From Runella limosa DSM 17973 (GTDB taxonomy: Bacteria; Bacteroidota; Bacteroidia; Cytophagales; Spirosomataceae), in the NCBI RefSeq assembly GCF_000482465.1, contig NZ_KI519423.1, forward strand, positions 280,894-344,893: a DNA stretch of 64,000 nt. Reading direction: 5' to 3'. The position numbers and the translations under genes are program-made. Shown in pieces: positions 1 through 8,574 of the stretch; the first letter of the stretch is position 1; each line of letters opens with the position of its first letter. The notes under the pieces were generated by a model. The model was given only the letters and a program-made list of their open reading frames with translations, ran no database searches and was not told the origin of the DNA.

Positions 1-109
1 TAAAATCTTTTGGGATATTTTCCAGTTCTAATCTTTTTTTTTCCTAATTTACCATTGACATACAGACCTATGTAAAAAATGCAAAAGGCACTAGCCACTC
101 CCAATAAAC

Positions 110-757
110 ATGACATCCGATAAAAGAACCGCCCTAGTGGTAGGAGGAAGTGGACTAGTAGGGAAAGCAGTTATTTCTGAATTGATTGCTTCTGAAAAAT
201 ATACTGAAGTAATCACACTCACTAGAAAACCGTTGGATTTCACCCATCCAAAACTATCATCTATCATTTTTAACTTCGACCACCCCGATGCGTCGGTTGT
301 TTGCGGCGACGATATTTTTTGTTGTTTAGGCACCACCATGAAAAAAGCGGGTTCTAAGGAAGCATTTTACCGCGTTGATTATACTTATCCCATCGAAATA
401 GCCCAGTTGGGGCACCAAAACGGAGCCAAACGGTTTGCTATCGTTACTGCCATGGGCGCTGATAGTGGGTCGATGTTTTACTACAATCGGGTCAAAGGAG
501 ACGTAGAAGCAACGCTCAAAAAAATAGGCTTTGACGCATTGCTCATTTTTAGGCCGTCGTTGCTTGTAGGAGATCGTGGCGAAACGCGCATAGGTGAGCA
601 AATCGGCGAGGGTTTATCCAAAATTCTCAGGCCGCTTATACCTATCAAATACCGCTCCATCGAAGCCCGCAAAGTAGCCAAAGCGATGGTTACCATCACT
701 GCCAGCAACGTCAAAGGCACACTGATATATGAGTCGGATGTAATGCAAGAGTTTTAA
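110..757 (+). CDS. NAD(P)-binding Rossmann-fold oxidoreductase (atypical SDR, HTATIP2-like)
   Basis: A 215-residue protein with a glycine-rich dinucleotide motif GGSGLVG at residues 12-18 and a YNRVK sequence (Y125-x3-K129) resembling the YxxxK pair of short-chain dehydrogenases. Length and the CFLG-like strand (CCLGTT, residues 71-76) fit the atypical SDR/NAD(P)H-binding group that includes HTATIP2. It has no signal peptide, so it is probably cytoplasmic. The substrate cannot be told from the sequence. The GNAT gene begins 23 bases downstream on the same strand, so the two may be co-transcribed. The family call is good; the physiological role is unknown. Confidence 0.8.
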   Translation: MTSDKRTALVVGGSGLVGKAVISELIASEKYTEVITLTRKPLDFTHPKLSSIIFNFDHPDASVVCGDDIFCCLGTTMKKAGSKEAFYRVDYTYPIEIAQLGHQNGAKRFAIVTAMGADSGSMFYYNRVKGDVEATLKKIGFDALLIFRPSLLVGDRGETRIGEQIGEGLSKILRPLIPIKYRSIEARKVAKAMVTITASNVKGTLIYESDVMQEF

Positions 758-780
758 TTCCCCCAACTGTTCTTCACACC

Positions 781-1218
781 ATGTCATCCATTTCCCTTCG
801 TCGAGCCACGCCCCCCGATGTTGAATTTATTTATTCTTTTCTCTGCGAACTGGAGGAAGAAGCATTTGATTTTGACCAATTTAACGCTATCTACCATCGT
901 AACCTTCTCAATCCTGACTGCCATTATTTCTTAGCGTTTGACCAACAGCAATGCGTCGGTTATGCCAGTGTTCATGCCCAGTGGCTTCTTCATCATTGCG
1001 GAAAAGTGGGGGAAATCCAAGAAATGTTTGTCATCCCAGCCTACCGAAGCAAAGGCGTAGGTCGTTTGCTGATTGAGCAACTTATGGAGGTTGCCCAGCA
1101 AGAAAATTTTGAGATTTTAGAAGTGACCGCCAACAAAAAACGCCTTGATACTCACCGTTTTTACGAGCGGCAAGGGCTTGAGCGAACGCACTTTAAGTTT
1201 GTTAAAAAGATGAAGTAG
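781..1218 (+). CDS. GNAT family N-acetyltransferase
   Basis: A 145-residue single-domain GNAT protein. The acetyl-CoA pyrophosphate-binding loop is visible as RSKGVG (residues 89-94), preceded by the usual beta strand IQEMFVIPAYR. The C-terminal part (ANKKRLDTHRFYERQG) is the typical motif B region where an aromatic residue follows a helix. It would transfer an acetyl group from acetyl-CoA to an amine; the acceptor is unknown. It follows the Rossmann reductase closely and converges with the YhcG-type gene, whose stop lies 5 bases away. Confidence 0.88.
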   Translation: MSSISLRRATPPDVEFIYSFLCELEEEAFDFDQFNAIYHRNLLNPDCHYFLAFDQQQCVGYASVHAQWLLHHCGKVGEIQEMFVIPAYRSKGVGRLLIEQLMEVAQQENFEILEVTANKKRLDTHRFYERQGLERTHFKFVKKMK

Positions 1219-1223
1219 GGCTT

Positions 1224-2267
1224 TTATTTTCTCTTTTTCAAGTTTTCAGTTATTTCTTCGATACGCTCTACAAATGCCTCTCGACTCGGGAAAAAAGCAG
1301 CCAATTCTTTGGGTAAAGCTTCGGTCAGACTATAAGTAGCCACACCAATTGGTTTTTGGATGTCTTGCAAGGCAAATTCTACAACGGTGCGGCTTTTGCT
1401 TTTACAAATAATAATGCCAATGCTAGGATTTTCGTGAGGCTTACGGTGATATTTATTCAAAGCTGAAAGATAGAAATTCATTTTACCACCAAACTCGGGT
1501 TTAAATTCTTCAATTTTCAATTCCACCGCCACCAAACATTGCAAACCTCGGTGGTACAGAAGCAGGTCTATTTCGTAGTTTTTGTCTTCTACCTTTACAC
1601 CAAACTGGTTGCCTACAAACGTAAAATCCCCTCCCATCGAAGCCAAAAAATCCCTGATGTTACTAATGAGCGCCTGCTCCAACTGGGCTTCTGTATAGGG
1701 TTCGGTCAGGTTTAAAAAATCAAAGGTATATTCATCTCTCAGTACCAAGTCGGCGTTTTGGGCCTGTTCAACAGGCAGTTGGTCGGAAAAATTCTGCTGG
1801 TTAATCAGCGTCTTTTCATAAGTTTGGGCATCAATGGCATTGATAAGCATAGACTTAGACCAGCCAAAACTGCGAGCCATTTCGATGTAGAAAAAGCGTT
1901 GGTGTTCATCTTTACATTTCTCTAAAATGATGATATTGTGGGTCCAGCCAATTTCTGCCACCACTGGCGGCAGAATTGTACTGACCGAATATTCGGCATA
2001 CAAAGCCCTCATTCTCCAAAGGTTACGAGCCGAAAAGCCATTAATGCCAACAAACTCTTTTTGAAGCTCTGCTGCTAATTCTTCCACTACGCTTTTCCCC
2101 CAACCATATTTCGTTTGGCGATGGACAATGGCCTCTCCGATACCCCAATAAAGGGCAATTTGTTCTTTATTGACAGCCTGCAATGCACGGTATTGAGCGG
2201 CCTTGATACGTTGCTTGATGTCGGCTACAAAATCTTTAAAAGCCTGATTATCTGCTATTTCTTTCAT
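1224..2267 (-). CDS. YhcG-type PDDEXK nuclease domain protein (DUF1016)
   Basis: A 347-residue protein with the two-part DUF1016/YhcG architecture. The N-terminal helical part (about residues 15-160) includes YWGIGEAIVHRQ and GFSARNLWRMR. The C-terminal part is a PD-(D/E)xK nuclease fold with YEID (D234) and VAVELK (E249-x-K251), the expected catalytic residues, all present. Family members are often found in accessory or restriction-like neighbourhoods and are linked to DNA-repair or anti-phage functions, but the biochemical role is unsettled. Here it stands alone, with no methyltransferase or restriction subunit next to it. The ATG start precedes the conserved N-terminal helix directly. Confidence 0.9.
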   Translation of the reverse strand: MKEIADNQAFKDFVADIKQRIKAAQYRALQAVNKEQIALYWGIGEAIVHRQTKYGWGKSVVEELAAELQKEFVGINGFSARNLWRMRALYAEYSVSTILPPVVAEIGWTHNIIILEKCKDEHQRFFYIEMARSFGWSKSMLINAIDAQTYEKTLINQQNFSDQLPVEQAQNADLVLRDEYTFDFLNLTEPYTEAQLEQALISNIRDFLASMGGDFTFVGNQFGVKVEDKNYEIDLLLYHRGLQCLVAVELKIEEFKPEFGGKMNFYLSALNKYHRKPHENPSIGIIICKSKSRTVVEFALQDIQKPIGVATYSLTEALPKELAAFFPSREAFVERIEEITENLKKRK

Positions 2268-2293
2268 CCCTAAAAGCTCTCTTTAGTTGTAAC

Positions 2294-2698
2294 TCACTTA
2301 TTCCGCTTCATTTCTTCCCGCCGCATGGGCATCGAGTCAATAAGTCCGAAGATGTGTTCTGGTTTTACGGGGGTACCACTGATCATTTTAACTTCCCCAT
2401 CTTTACCAATCAACCAAAAACAAAAGTGATTGGGTGAATAGCGAAAACGTTCTTTTAGGTGCGCTATATCTTCGGAAGTCAACTGCGACTCCACGCAATC
2501 CATCACGCACAAATCACGCTCAAGAATCCCCCCTCCTACCTCACTCAGCCATTTTTTTTGCATCTTAAAATCCGCATCCGACGATTTTGGACAATAGACC
2601 AGCACAACTCGGCTTTTTCCCACCATTTTCGACAAACTGTTTTCGAGAGATTCTTGCCCCCCAAGGAGCATACTTAACGTTAAAATGAACACATTCAT
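2294..2698 (-). CDS. DUF4174-like small secreted or membrane-associated protein
   Basis: A 134-residue protein with a short hydrophobic start (MNVFILTLSMLL) that could be a signal peptide. The body resembles the DUF4174 family, with a thioredoxin-like alpha/beta pattern: RVVLVYCPK, then a charged helix, then FCFWLIGKDGEVK, and a C-terminal IFGLIDSMPMRREEM segment characteristic of that family as I remember it. It does not carry a CxxC redox pair. Function is unknown; family members are predicted periplasmic. It is separated from the YhcG gene by 26 bases and could share its transcript. Confidence 0.65.
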   Translation of the reverse strand: MNVFILTLSMLLGGQESLENSLSKMVGKSRVVLVYCPKSSDADFKMQKKWLSEVGGGILERDLCVMDCVESQLTSEDIAHLKERFRYSPNHFCFWLIGKDGEVKMISGTPVKPEHIFGLIDSMPMRREEMKRNK

Positions 2699-2823
2699 AT
2701 CACTTTCTTTTTTAGAATTAACCTACAAAGAACGTACCACTATCTCACAATAAAACTTCCTTTTTTTTACTTAGAACTACGCTTGATGTGTCTTTTGAAA
2801 GTACAAATAAACCAATAAACAAA

Positions 2824-3555
2824 ATGTTTAAACAATTTCTAACCACTATGCTTTTATTTGCTGCGGCGCTCACGGCATCGGCACAAGATACGCGCTTGTT
2901 TGAAACCCGCATTTATTACACCGAACCTGGCCGTTTGGAGGCACTTTTGACTCGTTTTCGGAATCATACTACCAAAATTTTTGAAAAACACGGCATGACC
3001 AACATCGGCTATTGGGTTCCGTTGCACGAAGAAAACAAACTCATTTATGTCCTTGCTTACCCCGACCGCGCCGCGCGCGATGCCGCTTGGAAAGCTTTTG
3101 GCGCTGACCCAGAGTGGGTGAAAGTACGTACCGAATCGGAAGTGAGTGGAAAAATTGTGTCGAAAGTAGAAAGCATTTTTATGGACGCCACCGATTTTTC
3201 ACCCAAAATCAAGTCTTCAAAAAGCAAAAAAGAACGCGTATTTGAGCTTCGTACCTACACGACCAACCCAGGAAAATTGCCTGATTTGTTGGCTCGTTTT
3301 CGCAATCATACGCTTAAATTGTTCAAAAAACACGGCATGACCAACGTCGCTTACTGGACCGTTAACGGAAAAGATGACACGCTTGTCTATATCTTGGCGC
3401 ACCCAAGCGAGGAAGCGGGTAAAAAAGCGTTTGATGCGTTCAGAGTTGATCCTGATTGGGTAAAAGCACGCGATGCGTCGGAGGTAAATGGTAAACTTGC
3501 CAACAAAGTAGAGTCGGTTTACATGAAAGCCACTGATTTTTCTACGATTAAATAA
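2824..3555 (+). CDS. NIPSNAP family protein, two tandem domains, secreted
   Basis: A 243-residue protein from the ATG at 2824, which starts a clean signal peptide (MFKQFLTTMLLFAAALTASA, cleavage before QD). An in-frame upstream ATG at 2788 would put 12 extra residues before the signal peptide and is less likely. Two repeats of about 100 residues follow, each with the NIPSNAP signature: FETRIYYTEPGRL...HTTKIFEKHGMTNIGYWV and FELRTYTTNPGKL...HTLKLFKKHGMTNVAYWT, each ending in WVK-R-SEV. NIPSNAP domains have a ferredoxin-like dimeric barrel fold; the function in bacteria is not established. A strong hairpin follows the stop. Confidence 0.9.
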   Translation: MFKQFLTTMLLFAAALTASAQDTRLFETRIYYTEPGRLEALLTRFRNHTTKIFEKHGMTNIGYWVPLHEENKLIYVLAYPDRAARDAAWKAFGADPEWVKVRTESEVSGKIVSKVESIFMDATDFSPKIKSSKSKKERVFELRTYTTNPGKLPDLLARFRNHTLKLFKKHGMTNVAYWTVNGKDDTLVYILAHPSEEAGKKAFDAFRVDPDWVKARDASEVNGKLANKVESVYMKATDFSTIK

Positions 3556-3564
3556 GACTCACAA

Positions 3565-3608
3565 CCTTTCCAAGTTTTGCAATTGCTAATTAGCAAAACT
3601 TGGAAAGG
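3565..3608 (+). terminator. Strong intergenic hairpin after the NIPSNAP gene
   Basis: A perfect 16-bp stem: CCTTTCCAAGTTTTGC at 3565-3580 pairs with 3593-3608 across a 12-base loop. There is no clear T tract, so it may act as a terminator or as a 3-prime stabilising structure. It covers 3600, an alternative upstream start of the next gene, which argues for the internal start at 3687. Confidence 0.55.
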
Positions 3609-3635
3609 CTTAAACGTGCCTTCGTTTGTGCCTTC

Positions 3636-3649
3636 GGTTTCTCAAAACC
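3636..3649. repeat. Single CTCA-tetraloop palindrome (dispersed family)
   Basis: GGTTTCTCAAAACC: a 5-bp stem with loop CTCA. The same element recurs near 23.7, 40.7, 49.0 and 51.0 kb. Confidence 0.6.
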
Positions 3650-3686
3650 TCGCAACAAAAATGCGTACATCAACCCCTCTTCTCCT

Positions 3687-4535
3687 ATGAAAAACATTCT
3701 TTACGTTAGCCTAATCGCCCTTTCGCTGACTGCCTGTAACAGCTCGCAACAATCAGATAATCAAAGCAAAAGCGACACCACAAGCACCGATACCGCTGCG
3801 GTAGCGAAGGTGGATTCAATGGGCATTTTCTTGCCTGATTTAAAAGCCAAATTTCCCGCTCCCGAAACCATCGTAGTAGCCGACGACCCCGTTTTTCACC
3901 AAAAGAAAACGTACAAAGCCATTCCGTTACAAACCATTTTAGACACATTTTTACCCGCCTACAAAAACCTCAACCGCAGCGAAACGCAGATTGTGTTTGA
4001 GTGCGAAGACGGCTATAACCCGTCGATGGCGTTGGAAAAAGTGTTGAGTAAAAAAGCCTTTTTGGCCATAGCCGATGCCGATGCGCCACAAGGGCAAGAG
4101 TGGATAAACCCGACAAAAGAAGGCCGAGAAATGAAGATTGCGCCTTTCTACATCGTTTATACCGACGTGCCAGGCTCGGATGTTACTTACAAATGGCCTT
4201 ACAATTTGGTCAAAATCAGCCTTTCAGCCGCTTCTAAAGAATTGGCAGTCTTATTCCCCAAAGACGACGATACCCAAGTAAAAGGATTTGAACTGTTCAA
4301 AGTCAACTGCCTCACCTGCCATTCACTCAATAAAGTAGGCGGCAAAATGGGGCCAGAACTGAATTACCCCAAAAGCGTGACGGAGTATTGGAAAGTCGAA
4401 CACATCAAGCAGTTTGTGAAAGCACCTTCGTCGTATCGCAACGAATGCAAAATGCCTGCCGTTACCCACTTGAACGACAAAGAGTTAGACGCCATTGTGA
4501 ATTATTTACAATACATGGCAAAGCATAAAATATAA
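3687..4535 (+). CDS. Lipoprotein c-type cytochrome
   Basis: A 282-residue lipoprotein from the ATG at 3687, which begins a lipobox signal peptide (MKNILYVSLIALSLTAC). The N-terminal half (about residues 45-185) carries no motif I can name with confidence; an oxidoreductase-like fold is possible. The C-terminal ~85 residues form a class I cytochrome c with the heme-binding motif CLTCH (C208, C211, H212) and a probable axial methionine in CKMPAVTHL. It would sit on the periplasmic side of a membrane and carry electrons; the partner oxidoreductase is not in this window. It converges with the fucosyltransferase gene, with one base between the two stops. Confidence 0.85.
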   Translation: MKNILYVSLIALSLTACNSSQQSDNQSKSDTTSTDTAAVAKVDSMGIFLPDLKAKFPAPETIVVADDPVFHQKKTYKAIPLQTILDTFLPAYKNLNRSETQIVFECEDGYNPSMALEKVLSKKAFLAIADADAPQGQEWINPTKEGREMKIAPFYIVYTDVPGSDVTYKWPYNLVKISLSAASKELAVLFPKDDDTQVKGFELFKVNCLTCHSLNKVGGKMGPELNYPKSVTEYWKVEHIKQFVKAPSSYRNECKMPAVTHLNDKELDAIVNYLQYMAKHKI

Positions 4536-4536
4536 C

Positions 4537-5388
4537 TTACACTCGGCCCCAGTCGTCGGGAAGTAAGTCCTTGGTATTGAATCGCTCCGTAGCAAACCAT
4601 TGCTGCGGAGCGATTATTTTTTTGTGTGGAAAAGCAGCCAACCACGCCCCCCACCAACTGAACGTGCTATTTGCAATGATGTGATGTTGACACTGTGAGA
4701 TAAGAGCCAGATCTTCCGCCGCCGAATTTCCCGTTACGTAGTGCGTCGGAACAGGAAAATGTAGGTGAGTTTTGGCCCAAACGGGATCGTCCGAAAAAAC
4801 AAAAAAAGTAGGCTGTTGAAGTTGAGGTAAAAGGACGGAAGCCGCCTTTTGGTAATAATCCAACCCACAAGGACGCAAAAAACGATTGGCCATCGAAAGT
4901 AGCGTATAATCACCGCGACGTACGTGTACACTCACCGATTCACTGGTTTGAATCAAGTTTTGCCACATTTGAAAACGCGAAAGAACCGTATTTTGTAGCT
5001 TTAATTCCTGTTTTACAAGAGAAGCAATGGGCTTAAAATAACGTTCTGATTGCCAATACCCATCAAAATATAAGTCGCCCCGCAAACGAAGTATAAGCGG
5101 AGAAAAATGAAAATGGGGTTCCCGCTGGTAGAAGGGAGAAATAGCTCCAAAACGCCCCAACATTGAAAAAGAAGCACCCACAAGCTCGCTGATTTCGCGG
5201 TTAGTGGCCAGTGACGCATTAATTGAAAACGCATCCAACGCATACGAGCGCGGCGTTCCAAACAGCGAACTACCCAACTGTGACACATCTAATTTGAGTT
5301 CCGTTTGGTTCAACACCGCTAACTGCCGACCCAACGCGTATTGGAACAACTGATTGCCTAAACCACCGCTCAATTTTACGATAATCAT
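4537..5388 (-). CDS. Alpha-1,2-fucosyltransferase family protein (GT11)
   Basis: A 283-residue glycosyltransferase of family GT11. Diagnostic motifs are present: GGLGNQLFQYALG near the N terminus (residues 8-20), FDGYWQSERYF (108-118), the donor-binding HVRRGDY (155-161), and STFSWWGAWLA near the C terminus. It would transfer fucose or a related sugar from a GDP-sugar to a surface glycan. The GT4 gene 43 bases upstream on the same strand and the chorismate mutase before that form one likely transcription unit. This suggests cell-surface polysaccharide or O-antigen-like synthesis, although no polymerase or flippase is nearby. Confidence 0.9.
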   Translation of the reverse strand: MIIVKLSGGLGNQLFQYALGRQLAVLNQTELKLDVSQLGSSLFGTPRSYALDAFSINASLATNREISELVGASFSMLGRFGAISPFYQREPHFHFSPLILRLRGDLYFDGYWQSERYFKPIASLVKQELKLQNTVLSRFQMWQNLIQTSESVSVHVRRGDYTLLSMANRFLRPCGLDYYQKAASVLLPQLQQPTFFVFSDDPVWAKTHLHFPVPTHYVTGNSAAEDLALISQCQHHIIANSTFSWWGAWLAAFPHKKIIAPQQWFATERFNTKDLLPDDWGRV

Positions 5389-5431
5389 CTTGGTACTGCT
5401 TTTAGGCTTTGACTAGCCAAAAGCCCCTAAG

Positions 5432-6565
5432 TCACACCTCACAATCAAGTAGTTTAGTAATCAATTGATGGTATAAACTAGCCACTTTGTTCCAATTATA
5501 CGTGGTTTGAATGGCTCGGCCTCCTTCTTTCCCTAACTGACTCCGCCACAACGAATCCGCTACAAGCCGACGTAGTTGTACCTCAAATGTCTGCTTCGAA
5601 TCAAAGCACACTCCACCAGGCAGTTCCTTCACCACACCCACATCACGGCACAAAAAGGGAACGCCCGCCGCCATGGCATCCAGCAGCATGAGCGGCTGGA
5701 CTTCTGTGAGCGTTGCCGAAACAAATATACTGGCGGAACGGTAGGCGGCGTGGATTTGGGCTTCGGTTTGCTGTTCAAATAAAAAAACGGTTTGATTCAG
5801 CTGTTTACCCGCAAGTCGTTTGAGGCGGTCAGCAAAGCGATTGAACTCACTTCCAATCAGAACCAAGGCCGTATCGGGCAGTTTCATTTCACAAAACCAC
5901 TGCACAAGTTCTCCTTGTCCCTTTGAAGGTTGATAGTTGGAAACACATAGAAGTACACAACTTGCTTGTATTCCTTTTTCGTTTATAAAATTACGCTCGG
6001 TGGGTACCATAAACGCAGGTCGCGCGCCGTTGGGAATCACCGAATAGGAAGAAAAATGATGCTTTTGAGCCCAAACTACGTCAGACATCCGTTGCGGTTC
6101 GGGTACATTGGCTAGAAATACGTAATGATCAAACAGCCTCATTTTTTTTCCAAAACTCCACGCTTCCCTTCGTTGGTGAAGCCACCAAAAGAAGCCACGA
6201 AAACCACCCAAACGGACATTGAAGTTGGTTCCGTGACTGACCATTACGACTTTTGCTCGTAGGGGAAGTAGCTCGATTAGCCATTCCGAAGCCCAATTGC
6301 TCCAACCGTGCACAAAAATCACTTCGGCCTCACTTTCTTTTATAATTCTTTGATAATGAAGCTCTTGATCTACATAAACCACCTCAAAAGGGAACTTAAT
6401 TGACGACTTTCCACGAGTGATGACGGTAATACGGTAGCCCAATTGATGCAAACCCAACGCATGACGGTACGCTACTTCAGCAACCCCGTGGGTTTGGGGG
6501 TAAAAGCCGAAGCAAGCGATGAGGATATTCCGTGACTTGGCTAGGTCGGTTGTTGATTTTTCCAA
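5432..6565 (-). CDS. Glycosyltransferase family 4 protein
   Basis: Glycosyltransferase of the GT-B fold, GT4-like. The first beta strand NILIACFGFYPQTHG contains the acceptor-side motif. The donor-binding region shows VCVLLCVSNYQPSKGQ and later ASIFVSATLTEVQPLMLLDAMAAGVPFL, the conserved E-x7-E type segment. I place the start at a TTG (6565), giving 377 residues, because upstream in-frame sequence lies inside the chorismate mutase gene and the Rossmann strand begins only 15 residues after this TTG. That gives a 25-base overlap with the upstream gene and suggests translational coupling. An in-frame ATG at 6655 would give 407 residues but a non-homologous N terminus. Sugar specificity is unknown. 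Confidence 0.82.
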   Translation of the reverse strand: MEKSTTDLAKSRNILIACFGFYPQTHGVAEVAYRHALGLHQLGYRITVITRGKSSIKFPFEVVYVDQELHYQRIIKESEAEVIFVHGWSNWASEWLIELLPLRAKVVMVSHGTNFNVRLGGFRGFFWWLHQRREAWSFGKKMRLFDHYVFLANVPEPQRMSDVVWAQKHHFSSYSVIPNGARPAFMVPTERNFINEKGIQASCVLLCVSNYQPSKGQGELVQWFCEMKLPDTALVLIGSEFNRFADRLKRLAGKQLNQTVFLFEQQTEAQIHAAYRSASIFVSATLTEVQPLMLLDAMAAGVPFLCRDVGVVKELPGGVCFDSKQTFEVQLRRLVADSLWRSQLGKEGGRAIQTTYNWNKVASLYHQLITKLLDCEV

Positions 6566-6843
6566 TGGTTCATTTCCTCTTGAATAAAGTAGTTCACCAA
6601 ATCGGTGTACATTTTTTCGATGGCATCTGGATGAATACCCTCTTCTTCCGCCCACGTCCTTCGCTCAACAAGCATGGCCTTGAAACGTTCGGGTGCCTTA
6701 ACACTCGTCTCGGAAGTTTTGAATTTTGAGGCTGCTTTAACATACCCAAAACGTTGGCCAATCAGTCGAATAATTTCACGGTCCAACGCATCAATTTCCG
6801 TGCGTATTTCGGCCATATTTTCACATTGTGTAGGTGATTTCAT
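6541..6843 (-). CDS. Chorismate mutase, AroQ class (PchB-like)
   Basis: A 100-residue all-helical AroQ-type domain from the ATG at 6843. Helix 1 contains the signature IRTEIDALDREIIRLIGQR; helix 2 begins near APERFKAMLVERR; and the C-terminal helix MYTDLVNYFIQEEM follows. Length and pattern match stand-alone chorismate mutases and isochorismate pyruvate lyases such as PchB; sequence alone does not separate the two. It would convert chorismate to prephenate for Phe/Tyr synthesis. It is unusual that it leads a unit with two glycosyltransferases, the GT4 gene starting inside it. It has no fused prephenate dehydratase or DAHP synthase domain. Confidence 0.83.
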   Translation of the reverse strand: MKSPTQCENMAEIRTEIDALDREIIRLIGQRFGYVKAASKFKTSETSVKAPERFKAMLVERRTWAEEEGIHPDAIEKMYTDLVNYFIQEEMNHWKNQQPT

Positions 6844-6967
6844 TACAAATCTATTTAATCGTTTAGTCCACAAAGAAGTTGAAAAGCATTGAAAATGCAA
6901 ACAACTACCTCCGAAAGAAGGTTACTTTTAAAAATAAAATTGAACCACCAAATTAACTCCAATACCG

Positions 6968-7900
6968 TTGAAAATTCTCATCATTGGCGCAGGAATGGCA
7001 GGGTTATCGGCTGCCCGACTTTTGACTCAAAATGGCCACGAAGTAACACTACTCGACAAAGGACGCGGCGTAGGCGGGCGCATGTCAACCCGTAAAATTG
7101 AGCTTGCCAAAGCTGACCACGGCGCGCAATATTTTTCGGTCAAATCTCCCGAATTTCGTCTTTTTATTGATGAACTCATGGCCGCAAATGTCATTTCTGA
7201 ATGGCAAGTTCCTCAGCGTGAGAATATACGGTACATCGGGACAACAGGAATGAATACCATTCCAAAACACTTGGCCGCGCCGTTGACCGTCTGTTTAAAC
7301 GAAAAAGCCATCCGTATTCATCCTCAGTCGGTTGAAACTGAATCAGGCAACCAATATGACTACGACGTGCTCATTTCAACAGCTCCTATTCCACAAGCAG
7401 TTGAGCTTTTTCAACGTTCAGGCACAACCTTAGCCGACGCCGACCAACGCGTTTTTGATTCGATTGAATACGACCCTTGCATTGCCGTTTTGGCTACGTT
7501 GAAAACTCCTACCACGATTGAAGGAGGTGGATTACTTTTGGAAAACCAACCCGTAGCGTGGATAGCCGATAACTTCCAGAAAGGCATTTCATCAGTTCCT
7601 TCGGTGACTTTGCACGCTTCCGCCAATTACAGTCAAGCTCACTTTGAAGGCAATTTACAAGAAGTAGGCAAAGACTTATTGGCCTCTGTCCGCGATTGGA
7701 TTGCACCTGAATCCATCGAGCAAGTACAAGTACACCGTTGGCGCTACAGTCTTGCCCGCCAACGCTACCCCCATTCATTTTATAAGCTCCAACACGCCCC
7801 TATTTATTTGGCAGGCGATGCTTTTGGCATCGGTAATGTGGAAGGGGCGTTTTTGTCAGGGTTGGAAGTGGGGAAGGCCTTAACCAATTTATTCAACTAG
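6968..7900 (+). CDS. FAD-dependent oxidoreductase (renalase/amine-oxidase-like)
   Basis: A 310-residue flavoprotein starting at TTG 6968; no better start exists because the FAD-binding strand MKILIIGAGMAGLSAA begins at once. The GxGxxG motif (residues 7-12) is followed by the second dinucleotide motif LLDKGRGVGGRMST, characteristic of renalase-like NAD/FAD-dependent oxidoreductases. The C-terminal LAGDAFGIGNVEGAFLSG is the typical FAD-contacting GD motif. It probably oxidises a small amine or nicotinamide-derived metabolite; the substrate is unknown. It is divergent from the chorismate mutase gene, with about 125 bases between starts. Confidence 0.87.
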   Translation: MKILIIGAGMAGLSAARLLTQNGHEVTLLDKGRGVGGRMSTRKIELAKADHGAQYFSVKSPEFRLFIDELMAANVISEWQVPQRENIRYIGTTGMNTIPKHLAAPLTVCLNEKAIRIHPQSVETESGNQYDYDVLISTAPIPQAVELFQRSGTTLADADQRVFDSIEYDPCIAVLATLKTPTTIEGGGLLLENQPVAWIADNFQKGISSVPSVTLHASANYSQAHFEGNLQEVGKDLLASVRDWIAPESIEQVQVHRWRYSLARQRYPHSFYKLQHAPIYLAGDAFGIGNVEGAFLSGLEVGKALTNLFN

Positions 7901-7940
7901 GTCAATCTTCATTTTAGAACAACATTTTTCAATAAATGGC

Positions 7941-7971
7941 TTGCAAACGAAAGTGTTTTGTAATTACTTTG
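7941..7971 (+). promoter_or_regulatory. Bacteroidota-type promoter for mazEF
   Basis: TTG at 7941-7943, a 20-base spacer, and TTACTTTG at 7964-7971, one mismatch from TAnnTTTG. Expected transcription start is near 7978, just before the ATG at 7992. This excludes the in-frame start at 7941. Confidence 0.55.
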
Positions 7972-7991
7972 TAACTACAAAACACCAACTT

Positions 7992-8240
7992 ATGGAACTT
8001 TCAGTCATAACTATTGGCAACTCCAGAGGCATTCGTTTGCCGAAAAGTATTCTTGAGAAATATAGTATCAGCGACAAAATTGAGCTAGTTCTTGAGCAAG
8101 GCTACATGATCTTAAAACCCAAACCTGAGCCCAGAAAAGGTTGGGAAGAAGCATTCAAAAAAATGCACGAAAATGGCGATGACCAGCTCATGATGGATGA
8201 TGTGTTTGAAGACGAAACCTTTGAAGAATGGAATCAATAA
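7992..8240 (+). CDS. mazE: MazE-type antitoxin, AbrB/SpoVT fold
   Basis: An 82-residue protein. The N-terminal ~45 residues are a swapped-hairpin AbrB domain (ELSVITIGNSRGIRLPKSIL, then IELVLEQGYMILKP), the DNA-binding part. The acidic tail (DDVFEDETFEEW) is the usual toxin-neutralising extension. Its stop lies 13 bases inside mazF, so the pair is translationally coupled. As in other mazEF loci, the complex is expected to bind its own promoter. The start at 7992 is supported by the promoter spacing. Confidence 0.93.
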   Translation: MELSVITIGNSRGIRLPKSILEKYSISDKIELVLEQGYMILKPKPEPRKGWEEAFKKMHENGDDQLMMDDVFEDETFEEWNQ

Positions 8241-8554
8241 ATCAATACGATATTGTATTAGTAAATCTTGATCCTACCCTGGGTAGCGAAATGAAGAAAA
8301 CTCGTCCGTGCGTTGTTCTTTCTCCCAATGAAATGAATAAATACTTACAAACGATTGTCGTCGCTCCACTCACCAGTAGTTCAAAACCTTACCCTACCAG
8401 GGTACAGATAAATCATCCAACAACCAAAAGTTGGATTGCTATTGACCAAGTGCGTACAATCGACCGATTACGAATAGTGAAACGGTTTGAAACACTCTCG
8501 GCTAGTGAAATTACCCAAGTAAAAAACGTCATTAAGGAAACCTTTGTTGATTAA
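8228..8554 (+). CDS. mazF: MazF/PemK-type endoribonuclease toxin
   Basis: A 108-residue toxin with the family start INQYDIVLVNLDPTLGSEMKKTRPCVVLS, the loop after strand 1, VVAPLTSSSKPYPTRV, and the conserved DQVRTIDRLRIVKR segment. The TRPCVVLSPNEMN region contains the expected basic residue for RNA cleavage. It should cleave mRNA at short sequence motifs and be held inactive by the overlapping MazE. It appears intact. An HD-domain hydrolase follows after 20 bases. Confidence 0.94.
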   Translation: MESINQYDIVLVNLDPTLGSEMKKTRPCVVLSPNEMNKYLQTIVVAPLTSSSKPYPTRVQINHPTTKSWIAIDQVRTIDRLRIVKRFETLSASEITQVKNVIKETFVD

Positions 8555-8574
8555 AAACACACCTCATTCACAAG

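Noticed and set aside
1224-2267. Restriction-modification or defence island around the YhcG-type gene
   Set aside because: No methyltransferase, specificity subunit or other defence gene is adjacent.
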